Assembly (NCBI GenBank): GCA_934660965.1
Contig: CAKUIM010000006.1
Coordinates: 18,140 to 82,139, forward strand
Length of the DNA: 64,000 bases
Direction: 5' to 3'
Source: an uncultured Oscillospiraceae bacterium
GTDB taxonomy: Bacteria; Bacillota; Clostridia; Oscillospirales; Oscillospiraceae
The translations under genes were made by a program, and so were the position numbers. Below, piece by piece: positions 51,282 through 60,218 of the stretch; within the stretch, counting starts at the first letter, position 1, and each line of letters opens with the position of its first letter. The notes under the pieces were generated by a model. That model was not told where the DNA came from. It did no database searches and saw nothing but the letters and a program-made list of their open reading frames with translations.

Positions 51282-52369
51282 AAAAAGTACAAAGAATAGA
51301 CTCGGCCTTTGAGGTCCTGCGTGTCTTCCTGGGCATTGTCATTGCCTATGCCCTATGCCTGGTCATCATCGTCCTGATTACCGGTGCTGATGGCGCCAAG
51401 GATGCCATCTACAATTTCGCGATCGGCCCCTTCACCTCCCGGCGCCGTTTTGCCCAGGTGCTGTCCCGTATGTGTCCGTATATGCTGATTGGCTGCGGCA
51501 TGTGTTTTGTGTACGCCAGCGGACGGTTCAGCGTGGTCAGTGAAGGCATCATCAACATTGCGCCTATTCCCATCCTGTATGTGATTTTCTGCACCACTTT
51601 CGGTACCCAGATCATGGCAGGTATGCCCAAGTTTGCCAACCAGATCATCATCATTGTGTCCTGCGCAGTGGTAGGCGGCCTCGTTTCCATGATCCCCGCC
51701 TATGGCCGTGAAAAGCTGGGAGCCAATGAAATGGTAACCTCCACCATCATCAACTATGTGTGTCTATACCTGGCACTGTGGGTAGTCCGGGGCTATATGG
51801 CAGATCGGAGCTATTCCTTCCTCCGCACGCCCAACTTCCCTGACAATATGCGCTTCACCCGGTACTGGGGCAATACCAACCTGAGTGAAGGTGTCTGGGT
51901 TGCCATCATCGGTGTCATCATTGCCTGTGTGCTCTTCTACCGCACCCGGCTGGGTGCGGAGATCCGCATCACCGGCGCCAACCCCAGCCTTGCCCGCTAT
52001 GCCGGTATCAATACCAGAATCACACCCTTCATGGGCCAGGTCCTGGGCGGTGTGTTCGCCGGTGTGGCCGGTGCGGTGGAAATCTTCGGCGCCTACGACC
52101 AGTACCAGCTGTCCACGCTGACAAACATTGGCTTTGACGGCCTGATTATCGCGGTCATGGCGAAAAAGCAGCCCATCTTTGTACCGGTGACGGCTTTTGT
52201 GCTGGCCTACATCCGTACCGCCGCCGCTGTACTGAACACCAACACCAACATCCCCATTGAGCTCGTAACCATGCTGCAGGCTGTTATCATCTTCTTCGTG
52301 GCCGCGGAAGAGTTCCTGGGCAAGAGCCGCCAGAAAGCCATCATCAAGGCTTCCCGCGAGAGTCAGTAA
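51278..52369 (+). CDS. ABC transporter permease, BMP-type (first)
   Basis: A 363-residue membrane protein with about eight to ten hydrophobic segments. It is of the BPD_transp_2 family (YASGRFSVVSEGIINIAPIP, GANEMVTSTIINYVCLYL, ITGANPSLARYAGIN). The start (TTG at 51278) overlaps the ATPase stop as TTGA. It forms the translocation pore with the next gene product. Confidence 0.92.
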   Translation: MKKVQRIDSAFEVLRVFLGIVIAYALCLVIIVLITGADGAKDAIYNFAIGPFTSRRRFAQVLSRMCPYMLIGCGMCFVYASGRFSVVSEGIINIAPIPILYVIFCTTFGTQIMAGMPKFANQIIIIVSCAVVGGLVSMIPAYGREKLGANEMVTSTIINYVCLYLALWVVRGYMADRSYSFLRTPNFPDNMRFTRYWGNTNLSEGVWVAIIGVIIACVLFYRTRLGAEIRITGANPSLARYAGINTRITPFMGQVLGGVFAGVAGAVEIFGAYDQYQLSTLTNIGFDGLIIAVMAKKQPIFVPVTAFVLAYIRTAAAVLNTNTNIPIELVTMLQAVIIFFVAAEEFLGKSRQKAIIKASRESQ

Positions 52370-52387
52370 GGAGGGGCGAAAGCTATC

Positions 52388-53356
52388 ATGGAATTTATTG
52401 CCAATGTTATTTACTCCATTATCCGAATTTCCACCCCCATCATTTTCGTAGCCATCTGCTCCACGATCTCCGCACAGGCCGGCCTGCTGAATATGGCCGG
52501 TGAGAGTATGATGCTGGTGGCATCCCTGGCCGGTGTCATCTTCAGTGCCATGTTCCAGAATGTGTGGCTTGGCATCCTGTGCGGTATGCTTGGTGCTATG
52601 GTGATTGTGCTGATCATCTGCTTTGCCGCGTTCTATATGAAGGTAGACCTGTATCTGATGTCCATATCCATGAATCTGGCTATGGGCGGAGGCGTGATAT
52701 TTGTTATGTGGGTGCTCACCGGAACCAAAGCGAACACCGCCGGCTCTATCCCCAGTCTGGCACTGGGCAATATCGATATCCCTATTATCAAGGATATTCC
52801 CATCCTCGGCTCCATCCTTTCCGGACACAACGTCTTTACCTACATGGCGATTCTGATGGCGGTTGTGGTATGGTTCCTGCTGTTCAAGACCAAGCTGGGC
52901 TTGCGGATGCGGGCCATTGGTGAAAACCCTGCCGCCGCCGAGGCTGTGGGAATCAACACCAAGCGGATCTATACCATTGCGTTCCTGATTGCCGCTGCCA
53001 TTGGTGCCCTTGGCGGCATGTACTTGTCCATGGGCTATCAGAGCTTCTTCTCCAAGGGCCTGACTGCCAACCGCGGCTTCATCGGTATGGCCGCGGCCAC
53101 CATCGGCGGCAACCAGCCCTTCGGTGCATTGCTGATGAGCTTTGTTTTTGGCATTGCCTATGCTACGACCAATTACCTGCAGCCCTATATCAGCGACGCC
53201 TATTTGCTGCAGAGTATTCCTTTCATTCTGTGCACCGTTGTTTACATGGTGATTTCCGGCTACCGCTCCACGGCGGAGGCCAGAAAAATCCGCAGAAACC
53301 GGGCCCGCCTGGAAAAATTGCAGCACCACGAAGATAGGTCCAAGCAGAAGCGGTGA
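52388..53356 (+). CDS. ABC transporter permease, BMP-type (second)
   Basis: A 322-residue membrane protein of the same family, with the hallmark SAQAGLLNMAGESMML near the N-terminus and MRAIGENPAAAEAVGIN in the coupling region. It lies 18 bases after the first permease gene. The intrinsic terminator about 135 bases downstream closes the transporter operon. Confidence 0.92.
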   Translation: MEFIANVIYSIIRISTPIIFVAICSTISAQAGLLNMAGESMMLVASLAGVIFSAMFQNVWLGILCGMLGAMVIVLIICFAAFYMKVDLYLMSISMNLAMGGGVIFVMWVLTGTKANTAGSIPSLALGNIDIPIIKDIPILGSILSGHNVFTYMAILMAVVVWFLLFKTKLGLRMRAIGENPAAAEAVGINTKRIYTIAFLIAAAIGALGGMYLSMGYQSFFSKGLTANRGFIGMAAATIGGNQPFGALLMSFVFGIAYATTNYLQPYISDAYLLQSIPFILCTVVYMVISGYRSTAEARKIRRNRARLEKLQHHEDRSKQKR

Positions 53357-53492
53357 GAAAAAGGTGATCGCCGCGGGACAAAACCAGAATTCAGTTACGG
53401 TTCGCTGAGGGTTTTCCTCCAAGTAGTCATGGAATCCATCCACACAGATAGATGGGCGGATGCCCTTCCGGGTGATTGGGTTTGTATTCCTG

Positions 53493-53527
53493 GCCCGCTT
53501 GCGCGAACAGAGCGCAGGCGGGCTTTT
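53493..53527 (+). terminator. Terminator of the transporter operon
   Basis: GCCCGCTTGCGC/GCGCAGGCGGGC stem followed by TTTT. It separates the transporter genes from the SIS/PfkB genes, so the latter either rely on read-through or have their own promoter, which I could not identify. Confidence 0.75.
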
Positions 53528-53585
53528 GCTGTTTTGAAAGACGGAAGGACGAAAGCCGCCCCTAAAAAGATAAGGAGCGTTCCAA

Positions 53586-54710
53586 GTGAGAAACTACTAT
53601 AACACCATAACTTTACAGACCGAAGATCTGCGAAACCTGACAGCGGTGCAGGTAGAGCGCTGCTACGATGAGGGCAAGCTGGCTTCCCTTATGGACGCAC
53701 AGGCCTTCCGCAGCCTGAAGCGGGTCGTGGTCACTGGCTGCGGCGACTCTTACTCCGCTGCCGGAGCCATGCTGGGCACTTTTCGGCTCCACAGCGGCCT
53801 GCCAAGAGTAGACGCGCCGGACCCCATGGATTTTTGCAGGTTTTACAGCAAAGAGGAGGTCGCCTGCGGCTATGAGGACGAACAGGTGCTGGTGATCGCG
53901 GTGTCCGCCTCCGGCGGCTCCGCCAGGATCTCCGAGATTCTGGAGAAGGCCAATAAAATGGGTGTGCGCTCAATGCTGATCTCCAATAACCCGGCCTCCA
54001 GCGGGGCCAAGGCGGCGAAGCATATGTATTATGTGGAAACACCGGATGGGTGCAACTCCCCCGGATTCCGGTCGTATTTTGCAAGCCTGGTGGCGCTGAG
54101 TGCCCTGAGTGCCTATATCGGGCTGGTCCAGAAGCATATCGACAGAAAACGTTTTTTGGAGCTCCGGGACAGCATCCAGCCGCATATGATGGCATTTATG
54201 GAGCAGTTTGACCGTATTGACCGGGAAATGATCACTTTGGCCCGGAGCTGGAAGAACTATACCAAATTTGAGATTATTGGTGACCACGACGCGGCCTTCT
54301 CCGCACAGTTTGTGGAGGAGAAGTTTATTGAGTGTGCTGGTGTGCATACGGTCCATGCGGATTCCGAGGACTGGTGCCATATCAATTTCTTCCTGCGGGA
54401 ACCACAGACCATTGGCACGGTATTTTTGACGGCACAGGACAGCGCAAGCTTTGACCGGGTGATTTATTCCATCCGTTCTGCCGTTCAGGTCGGGCGGCCG
54501 GTGCTGGTGGTTACAGACGCGGAAGAGGGGCTGATTCCCCGGGGAGCGGCAGTCTGCCGGATCCCGAAGGCAAAAGAAGGCTGGCTGAACGCGCTGACAG
54601 ACTTTATCCCAGGCTCACTGCTGAGTTCTTATGTGGCGGAGTGTGCCGGAAAGCTTTTCTTTGGCGGGAAATATGATTACAGGACACAAACATGGCATTT
54701 CGACAGCTGA
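53586..54710 (+). CDS. Double-SIS protein A1 (GlmS isomerase/FrlB-like)
   Basis: A 374-residue cytoplasmic protein with two SIS domains. The first has the phosphosugar motif GCGDSYSAAG (51-60) and SASGGSAR (108-113 region). The second has E249 and H265, 16 residues apart (IECAG...WCHINF), the same spacing as the catalytic Glu and His of GlmS isomerase. There is no glutaminase domain, so it resembles deglycases and isomerases such as FrlB more than GlmS. It starts with GTG after AAGGAG. It is paralogous to A2 at 57806 and paired with B1, which follows after 13 bases. The substrate is unknown. Confidence 0.78.
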   Translation: MRNYYNTITLQTEDLRNLTAVQVERCYDEGKLASLMDAQAFRSLKRVVVTGCGDSYSAAGAMLGTFRLHSGLPRVDAPDPMDFCRFYSKEEVACGYEDEQVLVIAVSASGGSARISEILEKANKMGVRSMLISNNPASSGAKAAKHMYYVETPDGCNSPGFRSYFASLVALSALSAYIGLVQKHIDRKRFLELRDSIQPHMMAFMEQFDRIDREMITLARSWKNYTKFEIIGDHDAAFSAQFVEEKFIECAGVHTVHADSEDWCHINFFLREPQTIGTVFLTAQDSASFDRVIYSIRSAVQVGRPVLVVTDAEEGLIPRGAAVCRIPKAKEGWLNALTDFIPGSLLSSYVAECAGKLFFGGKYDYRTQTWHFDS

Positions 54711-54723
54711 GGGAGGGAAGACC

Positions 54724-55851
54724 ATGAACAAGATGTATTTTAACAACGGCCTTCGGCTTCAGTGCCTGGATGTGGAAGGGCTGTGCATGGAGCAGCTCCG
54801 GCGGAGCGTGGCTTCCTTTCAGAACCTGCTCCCGACGGAGAAAATCAAGAATGCCAAGCGGATCATCGCCTCTGGCGCGGGAGACTCCTTCCTGGCGGCA
54901 GCGGAGAGCAAGGGGGCTTTTGCGCGCTATCTTCCGGATGTGCGCTATGAGGCGCCCAGTGGGATCGACGCCGGGCGGTATTTGGTAATGGCAGAGGAAG
55001 AACCGGATACCATTGTGGTTGGCATCAGTGTGGGCGGCGGGACGGCCCGGGTAGCCGAGATCCTCCAGCGGGGCGTGAAGCATGGCTGCTGCGCCATTGC
55101 CCTGACGGATAATCCGAACAGCCTGGCGGCGCGCTCGGGCAATTATCTGTACCACACCAATACCCCGGCGGGGGACAATATTTCAGGCTTGCGGACCTAT
55201 TACGCATCCATGATCTCGCTGTATGTCATGGCGGCTGCCATGGGGGAAATCCGGACAGGAAAGCCGTTCCTGAAGGAACTGGAACAGCAGGTGGAAATTT
55301 TCAGGAAGGAATTCTTCCGGAATATTTCTCAGATAGATGACATCTGCTTTGAGAAAGCCATTGCCTGGCGTGAGAAAAAGTATTTTGAGGTTACAGCCGA
55401 CGGCCCGTTGTTCTGGTGCGGAAAGTTCCTATCGGCCAAGATGGCGGAACTTTCCGGCGATGTCTGCGCTGTGATCGACAGTGAGAACTACTTCCACGTA
55501 AACGGCATTCTCTATCCGGCAGAGGAAATCGGAGAAATGAATCTGGTCTCCGGCTGCGATGAGAATGTGGACCGCATCGCGGAAACCATCATTTCCCAGG
55601 TCAAGGCGGGAAGAGATGTGATTGTTTTCAGTGATTTGGAGCCGGTGGAAATGGGGATCACCCAGCAGGTAACATGGTGCCCCATGGCAGTGCCGAAAAA
55701 GGAGTACAGCTATTTGCTGCCCCTGTTTGCCTATATCCCGGGGTCCATTCTGGCCAGCTACCGGGCGACGTTGATGGGGGAGCCCTTCTTCCGGGGCGGT
55801 GGTGGGATGCCCTATATGACACTGGGGACCAACCCCATTCGAGCGGTCTGA
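54724..55851 (+). CDS. Double-SIS protein B1 (GlmS isomerase/FrlB-like)
   Basis: A 375-residue protein with first-domain motif GAGDSFLAAA (51-60) and a degenerate second phosphate loop SVGGGTAR, where the usual Ser is Gly. E242 and H258 keep the 16-residue catalytic spacing (AELSG...YFHVN). It is more similar to B2 (59022) than to A1; both share the phrases SGDVC and IDSENY and the end FRGG. Pairing with A1 suggests a hetero-oligomer or consecutive activities. GGGAGGG lies before the ATG at 54724. Confidence 0.78.
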   Translation: MNKMYFNNGLRLQCLDVEGLCMEQLRRSVASFQNLLPTEKIKNAKRIIASGAGDSFLAAAESKGAFARYLPDVRYEAPSGIDAGRYLVMAEEEPDTIVVGISVGGGTARVAEILQRGVKHGCCAIALTDNPNSLAARSGNYLYHTNTPAGDNISGLRTYYASMISLYVMAAAMGEIRTGKPFLKELEQQVEIFRKEFFRNISQIDDICFEKAIAWREKKYFEVTADGPLFWCGKFLSAKMAELSGDVCAVIDSENYFHVNGILYPAEEIGEMNLVSGCDENVDRIAETIISQVKAGRDVIVFSDLEPVEMGITQQVTWCPMAVPKKEYSYLLPLFAYIPGSILASYRATLMGEPFFRGGGGMPYMTLGTNPIRAV

Positions 55852-55865
55852 TCGAGGGGACGAAA

Positions 55866-56801
55866 ATGAAACATTACGATTACATTTGCGCGGGGAATCT
55901 GATTCTGGACAGCAAGGGGATGAAGGATGCCCACGAGGGCTGCAGGGAGTATCCTGGGGGCCCGGCTACCTTTGCCTATACCGGTGTACGGATCTGGACA
56001 GACAGTGTTATGCAGCTCAGCCGCACAGGAAAAGATTACGAGCCCTTTTTCCGGGAGTGGATCGAGAAAAATGAGGTAGAGACCCAGGGAATCAAGGTTG
56101 TCTGCGATCGGGCAAACCACTTGTATGGTTTCAGTCATGCCTACGGGCTCTGCCCGCCGCCCAAGTTTGACGCCATGACGCTGGATGCCTGGCAGGATTT
56201 TGGATACCAGAAAGTCCGCCCGGAGGATATCGGCGAGTTTACAAAAGAGGGTGGTGTGAAGGGCGTCTACCTGGCGGCAAACCCTGACAGCGTCTTCTGG
56301 GACGAGCTGGGAGCAATCAAGAAGCGGGACGGCTTTAAGCTTATGTGGGAAATCGAAAGTGTCTGGGCAAGACCAGAGTTTATGGATCTTATCCTTCATG
56401 CGGCGCAGTTTGCGGACATTTTCAGCATCAACCTGGCGGAAACCCAGGCTCTGTTCGGCTGTGAGAGTGATGAAGACTGTATCCGAGGTCTGCGGACGCT
56501 GGGGGTCGACATGACGATCTTCCGGGTAGGAGAGCGGGGGCTGTATGTAGTCACGAAAGATGAGGCGGTTTATCTGCCGCCTGCTCCCGGCCCTGTGGTG
56601 GACACAGTTGGCTGCGGCAACAGCTCTACCGGCGGCGCGCTTTACGCTTACGCGGAGGGGAAGGATCCGCTGACTGTTGGGCTGATGGCGAATATAGCTT
56701 CTGCCCGGAACCTGATGCAGTATGGACTCATTCCGGAATTCCGCTCCATCCGGGAGGAGTGCTTCCGGGAGTTGGAAATGTTGAAGGCGCGGTACAAATA
56801 A
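55866..56801 (+). CDS. PfkB-like protein K1 with GCGN in place of GAGD
   Basis: A 311-residue ribokinase/PfkB-fold protein. The N-terminal sugar-binding region has AGNLILD and GGPATFAYTGVRIW. The C-terminal anion-hole motif reads VDTVGCGNSSTGGALYAY, so the catalytic-base Asp of the family (GAGD) is Asn252. This could mean altered chemistry, a very slow kinase or a binding protein. It is about as long as a typical PfkB kinase. It lies between B1 and its paralogue K2, which has the same substitution. GAGGGGACG precedes the ATG. Confidence 0.75.
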   Translation: MKHYDYICAGNLILDSKGMKDAHEGCREYPGGPATFAYTGVRIWTDSVMQLSRTGKDYEPFFREWIEKNEVETQGIKVVCDRANHLYGFSHAYGLCPPPKFDAMTLDAWQDFGYQKVRPEDIGEFTKEGGVKGVYLAANPDSVFWDELGAIKKRDGFKLMWEIESVWARPEFMDLILHAAQFADIFSINLAETQALFGCESDEDCIRGLRTLGVDMTIFRVGERGLYVVTKDEAVYLPPAPGPVVDTVGCGNSSTGGALYAYAEGKDPLTVGLMANIASARNLMQYGLIPEFRSIREECFRELEMLKARYK

Positions 56802-56816
56802 AAAAGGAGAAGAAGA

Positions 56817-57809
56817 ATGGGGTTTGATTACGTCATTGCCGGCAATGTCATGTTGGACAAGGTAGTATTTATGGATGGTACGGAGTCCGGACACGAGAGC
56901 ATCGGCGGCCCGGCCACCTTTGCCTACAGCGGAGTCCGCGTCTGGACGGATAACGTTATGCAGTGCAGCAACCTGGGGGCAGACTATAAAACGCTGTTTA
57001 CCCCCTGGATCGAAAAGAATCAGGTGGTTACCGATGGCTATAAAATTGTATGTGATCGCTGCAACCATTCTATTATGTACTTTAAGGATCGCAGCGGTGC
57101 CTATTTTCAGCCTGGCGAGCGGGAAATCAGCGAAGAGGAAAAGTGGCTGAAGCACGATGCCTGGCAGGACTTCGGTTATATGAAGACCAAGCCTGAAGAA
57201 ATTGAGGTGTTTACCAAGGGCAACCATGTAAAGGGCGTTTATGTGGCCCAGAATGCGGATCGCACCTACTGGAAGAAACTGGCCGCCGTCAAGAAGCGGG
57301 ATGGCTTCAAACTCATGTGGGAGATCGAGGGCCCTTGGGCCCATATCCACTATCTGGAGGATGTGAAACAAATCTGCCGTGACGCTGTGGATATTTTCAG
57401 TCTGAATATTGAAGAGGCCCAGTGCCTGTTCGACTGCGAAGGAGATGAGGCCTGCATCCGGGAACTGCAAAAACTGGATGTGGATATGACACTCTTCCGG
57501 GCGGGCGCCCGGGGTGCTTATGTGGTCACGCCCACGGAAGCCATTTATCTGAAGCCTGCCCCTGGCCCCGTTGTGGATCCCACTGGATGCGGCAATACTT
57601 CCACTGGCGGCGCGCTTTATGCTTACGCGGAGGGTAAGGACCCCCTGATGGTCGGTATTATGGCCAATGTGGCATCCTCCATGAATATCCGCCAGTATGG
57701 TATCATTCCGGACATGCTTGGTGTTCGCCAGGAGTGCTATGATCTGGCGCAAAAGCTGTATGAGGAGTATCAAAAGGAACGCGGGACCCGAGGAGGGCAG
57801 GACAAATGA
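56817..57809 (+). CDS. PfkB-like protein K2 with GCGN in place of GAGD
   Basis: A 330-residue paralogue of K1, sharing GGPATFAYSGVRVW, the RDGFKLMWEIE block and the C-terminal VDPTGCGNTSTGGALYAY (Asn260 at the expected catalytic Asp). AAAGGAG precedes the ATG. Its last four bases overlap the start of A2 (ATGA), giving the order K1-K2-A2-B2. The shared Asn argues for conserved altered function rather than decay. Confidence 0.75.
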   Translation: MGFDYVIAGNVMLDKVVFMDGTESGHESIGGPATFAYSGVRVWTDNVMQCSNLGADYKTLFTPWIEKNQVVTDGYKIVCDRCNHSIMYFKDRSGAYFQPGEREISEEEKWLKHDAWQDFGYMKTKPEEIEVFTKGNHVKGVYVAQNADRTYWKKLAAVKKRDGFKLMWEIEGPWAHIHYLEDVKQICRDAVDIFSLNIEEAQCLFDCEGDEACIRELQKLDVDMTLFRAGARGAYVVTPTEAIYLKPAPGPVVDPTGCGNTSTGGALYAYAEGKDPLMVGIMANVASSMNIRQYGIIPDMLGVRQECYDLAQKLYEEYQKERGTRGGQDK

Positions 57810-59008
57810 ACAAGAAGGATTACTACAACTCTGTGACAGGCCAGGTCCTGGACCTGAAAAATCTGGCGCCTATTCAGTCCAAGATATGCTTTGATCTGGA
57901 GTTCCTGAAAAAAACGCTGCCTGTTGACAAAGCGGAGAAGATCCGCCGGGTCATCATAACCGGCTGCGGGGATTCCTATTCCGCTGCCGGAGCGGTGATG
58001 CCAGGTTTTAAGAAGCTCAGCGGTCTGCGGGCGTGCAATAGTCCGGACATTATGGACTTTTGCGGCTTCTATACAGAGCGGAAGATCCTGAAGGGATTTC
58101 AAGCGGAGGAAGTGCTCTTTGTGGGTATCAGCTTTTCCGGCGGTTCCGCCCGGGTCATTGAGGCGCTGGAAAAGGCCAATGCGCTGGGAGTCCACTCCCT
58201 GCTGATTACCCGGACGCCAGCCTCTAAGGGGGCGGAAGCGGCGGAACTGGTCATGGATGTGGCCACACCAGCAGGATGCAATACGCCGGGGCTTCGGTCC
58301 TACTATGCAAGTCTCATCGGCTTGACAGCTCTGGGTGCTTACCTGGGCCTGTGCCGGGGACATTTGACGCAGGAGGCCTTCTGCCAAGTTCCGAGGGATA
58401 TTGAGGAACTGACGATGGCATTCATGGAGCACTTCGACGAGATTGACGATTTGATGTTTGCCGAGGCGCTGAGAATGCGGGATATCCGGAAGTTTGAACT
58501 TCTAGCGGACTGGAATGAAGGGTATTCCGCCCAGTTTGTGGAACAGAAGATCATTGAGTGCAGCGGCTCCTTCTGCTGCCATACGACCTCTGAGGAGTTT
58601 GCGCATATCAGCTTCATGGCCCGGTGCCCGGAGGAAATCGGGGAAATCGTTATGATCAATGAGGAAGATAAGAGCAGAACCCGAATGAAGGACACCATCA
58701 ACGGCTGCCTGGCGCAGCACAGACCGACACTGATCGTGACGGACATGGACCCGGAGAAGTTTGACCTGTCTGTGAATGTATTTGCCGGAAACAACCCCTA
58801 TTTTAAACAGGAACCCGGTTATGACACCATGGCGGAGCGGGGGAAACCCACATTCTGCCAGATTCCGAAGGCCAGGGAACGCTGGATGTCTCCGTTTGTT
58901 GATTTTCTCCCTGGATCCTTGCTCGCCGGCTATCACGCCGCCGTCAACGAGATCCCATTTTTTGGCGGACGCTATAATTTCCGTACCCAGACCTGGATCA
59001 TGAACTAA
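57806..59008 (+). CDS. Double-SIS protein A2 (GlmS isomerase/FrlB-like)
   Basis: A 400-residue paralogue of A1: both begin YYN and then LKNL/LRNL, share GCGDSYSAAGA, SGGSAR and the end FFGG...FRTQTW/YRTQTW. E251 and H267 keep the catalytic spacing. It is coupled to K2 by ATGA overlap and followed 13 bases later by B2, the same gap as between A1 and B1. The doubled A-B arrangement suggests two related substrates or two subunits of one complex. Confidence 0.78.
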   Translation: MNKKDYYNSVTGQVLDLKNLAPIQSKICFDLEFLKKTLPVDKAEKIRRVIITGCGDSYSAAGAVMPGFKKLSGLRACNSPDIMDFCGFYTERKILKGFQAEEVLFVGISFSGGSARVIEALEKANALGVHSLLITRTPASKGAEAAELVMDVATPAGCNTPGLRSYYASLIGLTALGAYLGLCRGHLTQEAFCQVPRDIEELTMAFMEHFDEIDDLMFAEALRMRDIRKFELLADWNEGYSAQFVEQKIIECSGSFCCHTTSEEFAHISFMARCPEEIGEIVMINEEDKSRTRMKDTINGCLAQHRPTLIVTDMDPEKFDLSVNVFAGNNPYFKQEPGYDTMAERGKPTFCQIPKARERWMSPFVDFLPGSLLAGYHAAVNEIPFFGGRYNFRTQTWIMN

Positions 59009-59021
59009 GGAGGGGAGTCCA

Positions 59022-60191
59022 ATGTACAGAAGATTAAAAGACGAAAAATACTACAGAAAGGTCTATTTCCAGGACAGCTTCTACAACCAGTGCATGGATG
59101 TGGACCCACTGACCATGGTGCAGTTTGACCAGTCTGTGGAACAGGTGAAGAAAATCATTAATGAGCCCATTTTTTCTACATGCACCCATATGGTCGGCGT
59201 AGGTTGTGGGGACTCCAATGTTGCGTCATTTGCTGTGAAGGATGCGTTTGCGCACTATCTGCCGGATGTGGAGTACGAGGGCGTAGAGGCTATTGAGATG
59301 AGCCGTCACTACGACTATCCGGAGGACTGCTCTCAAATGGCGGCCCTGTTTATCAGCTTCTCCGGCGGCGTCATCCGCACGCTGGAGGCGATGGAGCAGT
59401 GCAAACGCCATGGGGTGACCACCGTTGGTGTGACTGCCGCGGCGGACTCGGATACGGCGAAAAATGCGGATATTTTCTACTATACCGATACCCCTGAGGG
59501 CGATAACAATGCCGGTCTGCGCACCTATTACAGCAATGTTATGAGCTGTATCGTTCTGGCAGCAGCTATGGCGGAAAAGCGGACAGGAAAGTCCTATTTG
59601 CCGGAGCTGCGGGAGCAGGTAAAAAAATATCACGATGCCTTCTTTGCAGAGATTGCCAATATAGATGAGACTTGCTTTCGTGCGGCCATACATTTTATGG
59701 ATAAAGGACTGCTGGAGGTTACTGCGGATGGACACAACTTCTGGTCCGGCCGGTTTGTCCAGGCTAAGATTCTGGAACTGTCCGGAGATGTGTGTTCTAC
59801 CATCGATAGTGAAAACTATATGCATGTCAATTCCCACATGTGCCCCGGCAGTGATATTGCGGAATTGGTGATCCTGAACAGCAACGACGGAAATGTAAAG
59901 AACATGGCAAACACTGTCAATGCAATGGTCGCGCGGGGCCAGAGAGAGGTCCTGCTGTTCTGCGACAAGACACCGGAGGAGGTTGGAATCACGGAAAAGG
60001 TGATTTACTGCCACGTTCCTGTCCCTGAAAAACAGTGGAATTTCCTGGCGCCGATTTATGCCTACCTGCCCGGTTCTATTTTTGCCGGATTCCGCCATAC
60101 GACCCTGGGAGAGCCAATGTTCCGGGGCGGCATGGACTTTAGCTTTTTCCCGGCTACCTACTGCTCTCCCATGGAAGTGGTGGAGCTGTAA
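59022..60191 (+). CDS. Double-SIS protein B2 (GlmS isomerase/FrlB-like)
   Basis: A 389-residue paralogue of B1, with GCGDSNVASFAV (61-72), SFSGGVIR and E252/H268 at the 16-residue spacing (LELSG...YMHVN). B1 and B2 share YLPDV-YE, RTGK, EVTADG, SGDVC and IDSENY. AAGGAGGGG precedes the ATG. It is the last of the SIS genes, about 27 bases before the BtpA-family gene. Confidence 0.78.
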   Translation: MYRRLKDEKYYRKVYFQDSFYNQCMDVDPLTMVQFDQSVEQVKKIINEPIFSTCTHMVGVGCGDSNVASFAVKDAFAHYLPDVEYEGVEAIEMSRHYDYPEDCSQMAALFISFSGGVIRTLEAMEQCKRHGVTTVGVTAAADSDTAKNADIFYYTDTPEGDNNAGLRTYYSNVMSCIVLAAAMAEKRTGKSYLPELREQVKKYHDAFFAEIANIDETCFRAAIHFMDKGLLEVTADGHNFWSGRFVQAKILELSGDVCSTIDSENYMHVNSHMCPGSDIAELVILNSNDGNVKNMANTVNAMVARGQREVLLFCDKTPEEVGITEKVIYCHVPVPEKQWNFLAPIYAYLPGSIFAGFRHTTLGEPMFRGGMDFSFFPATYCSPMEVVEL

Positions 60192-60218
60192 GATAAAATA
60201 AAAGAAAGGATTATACAT

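Noticed and set aside
53586..57809. Calling the SIS and PfkB genes fructoselysine deglycase (frlB) and kinase (frlD)
   Set aside because: The fold families agree, but there are two SIS types in pairs, the PfkB catalytic Asp is replaced by Asn, and the importer is BMP-type. A named function would go beyond the evidence.
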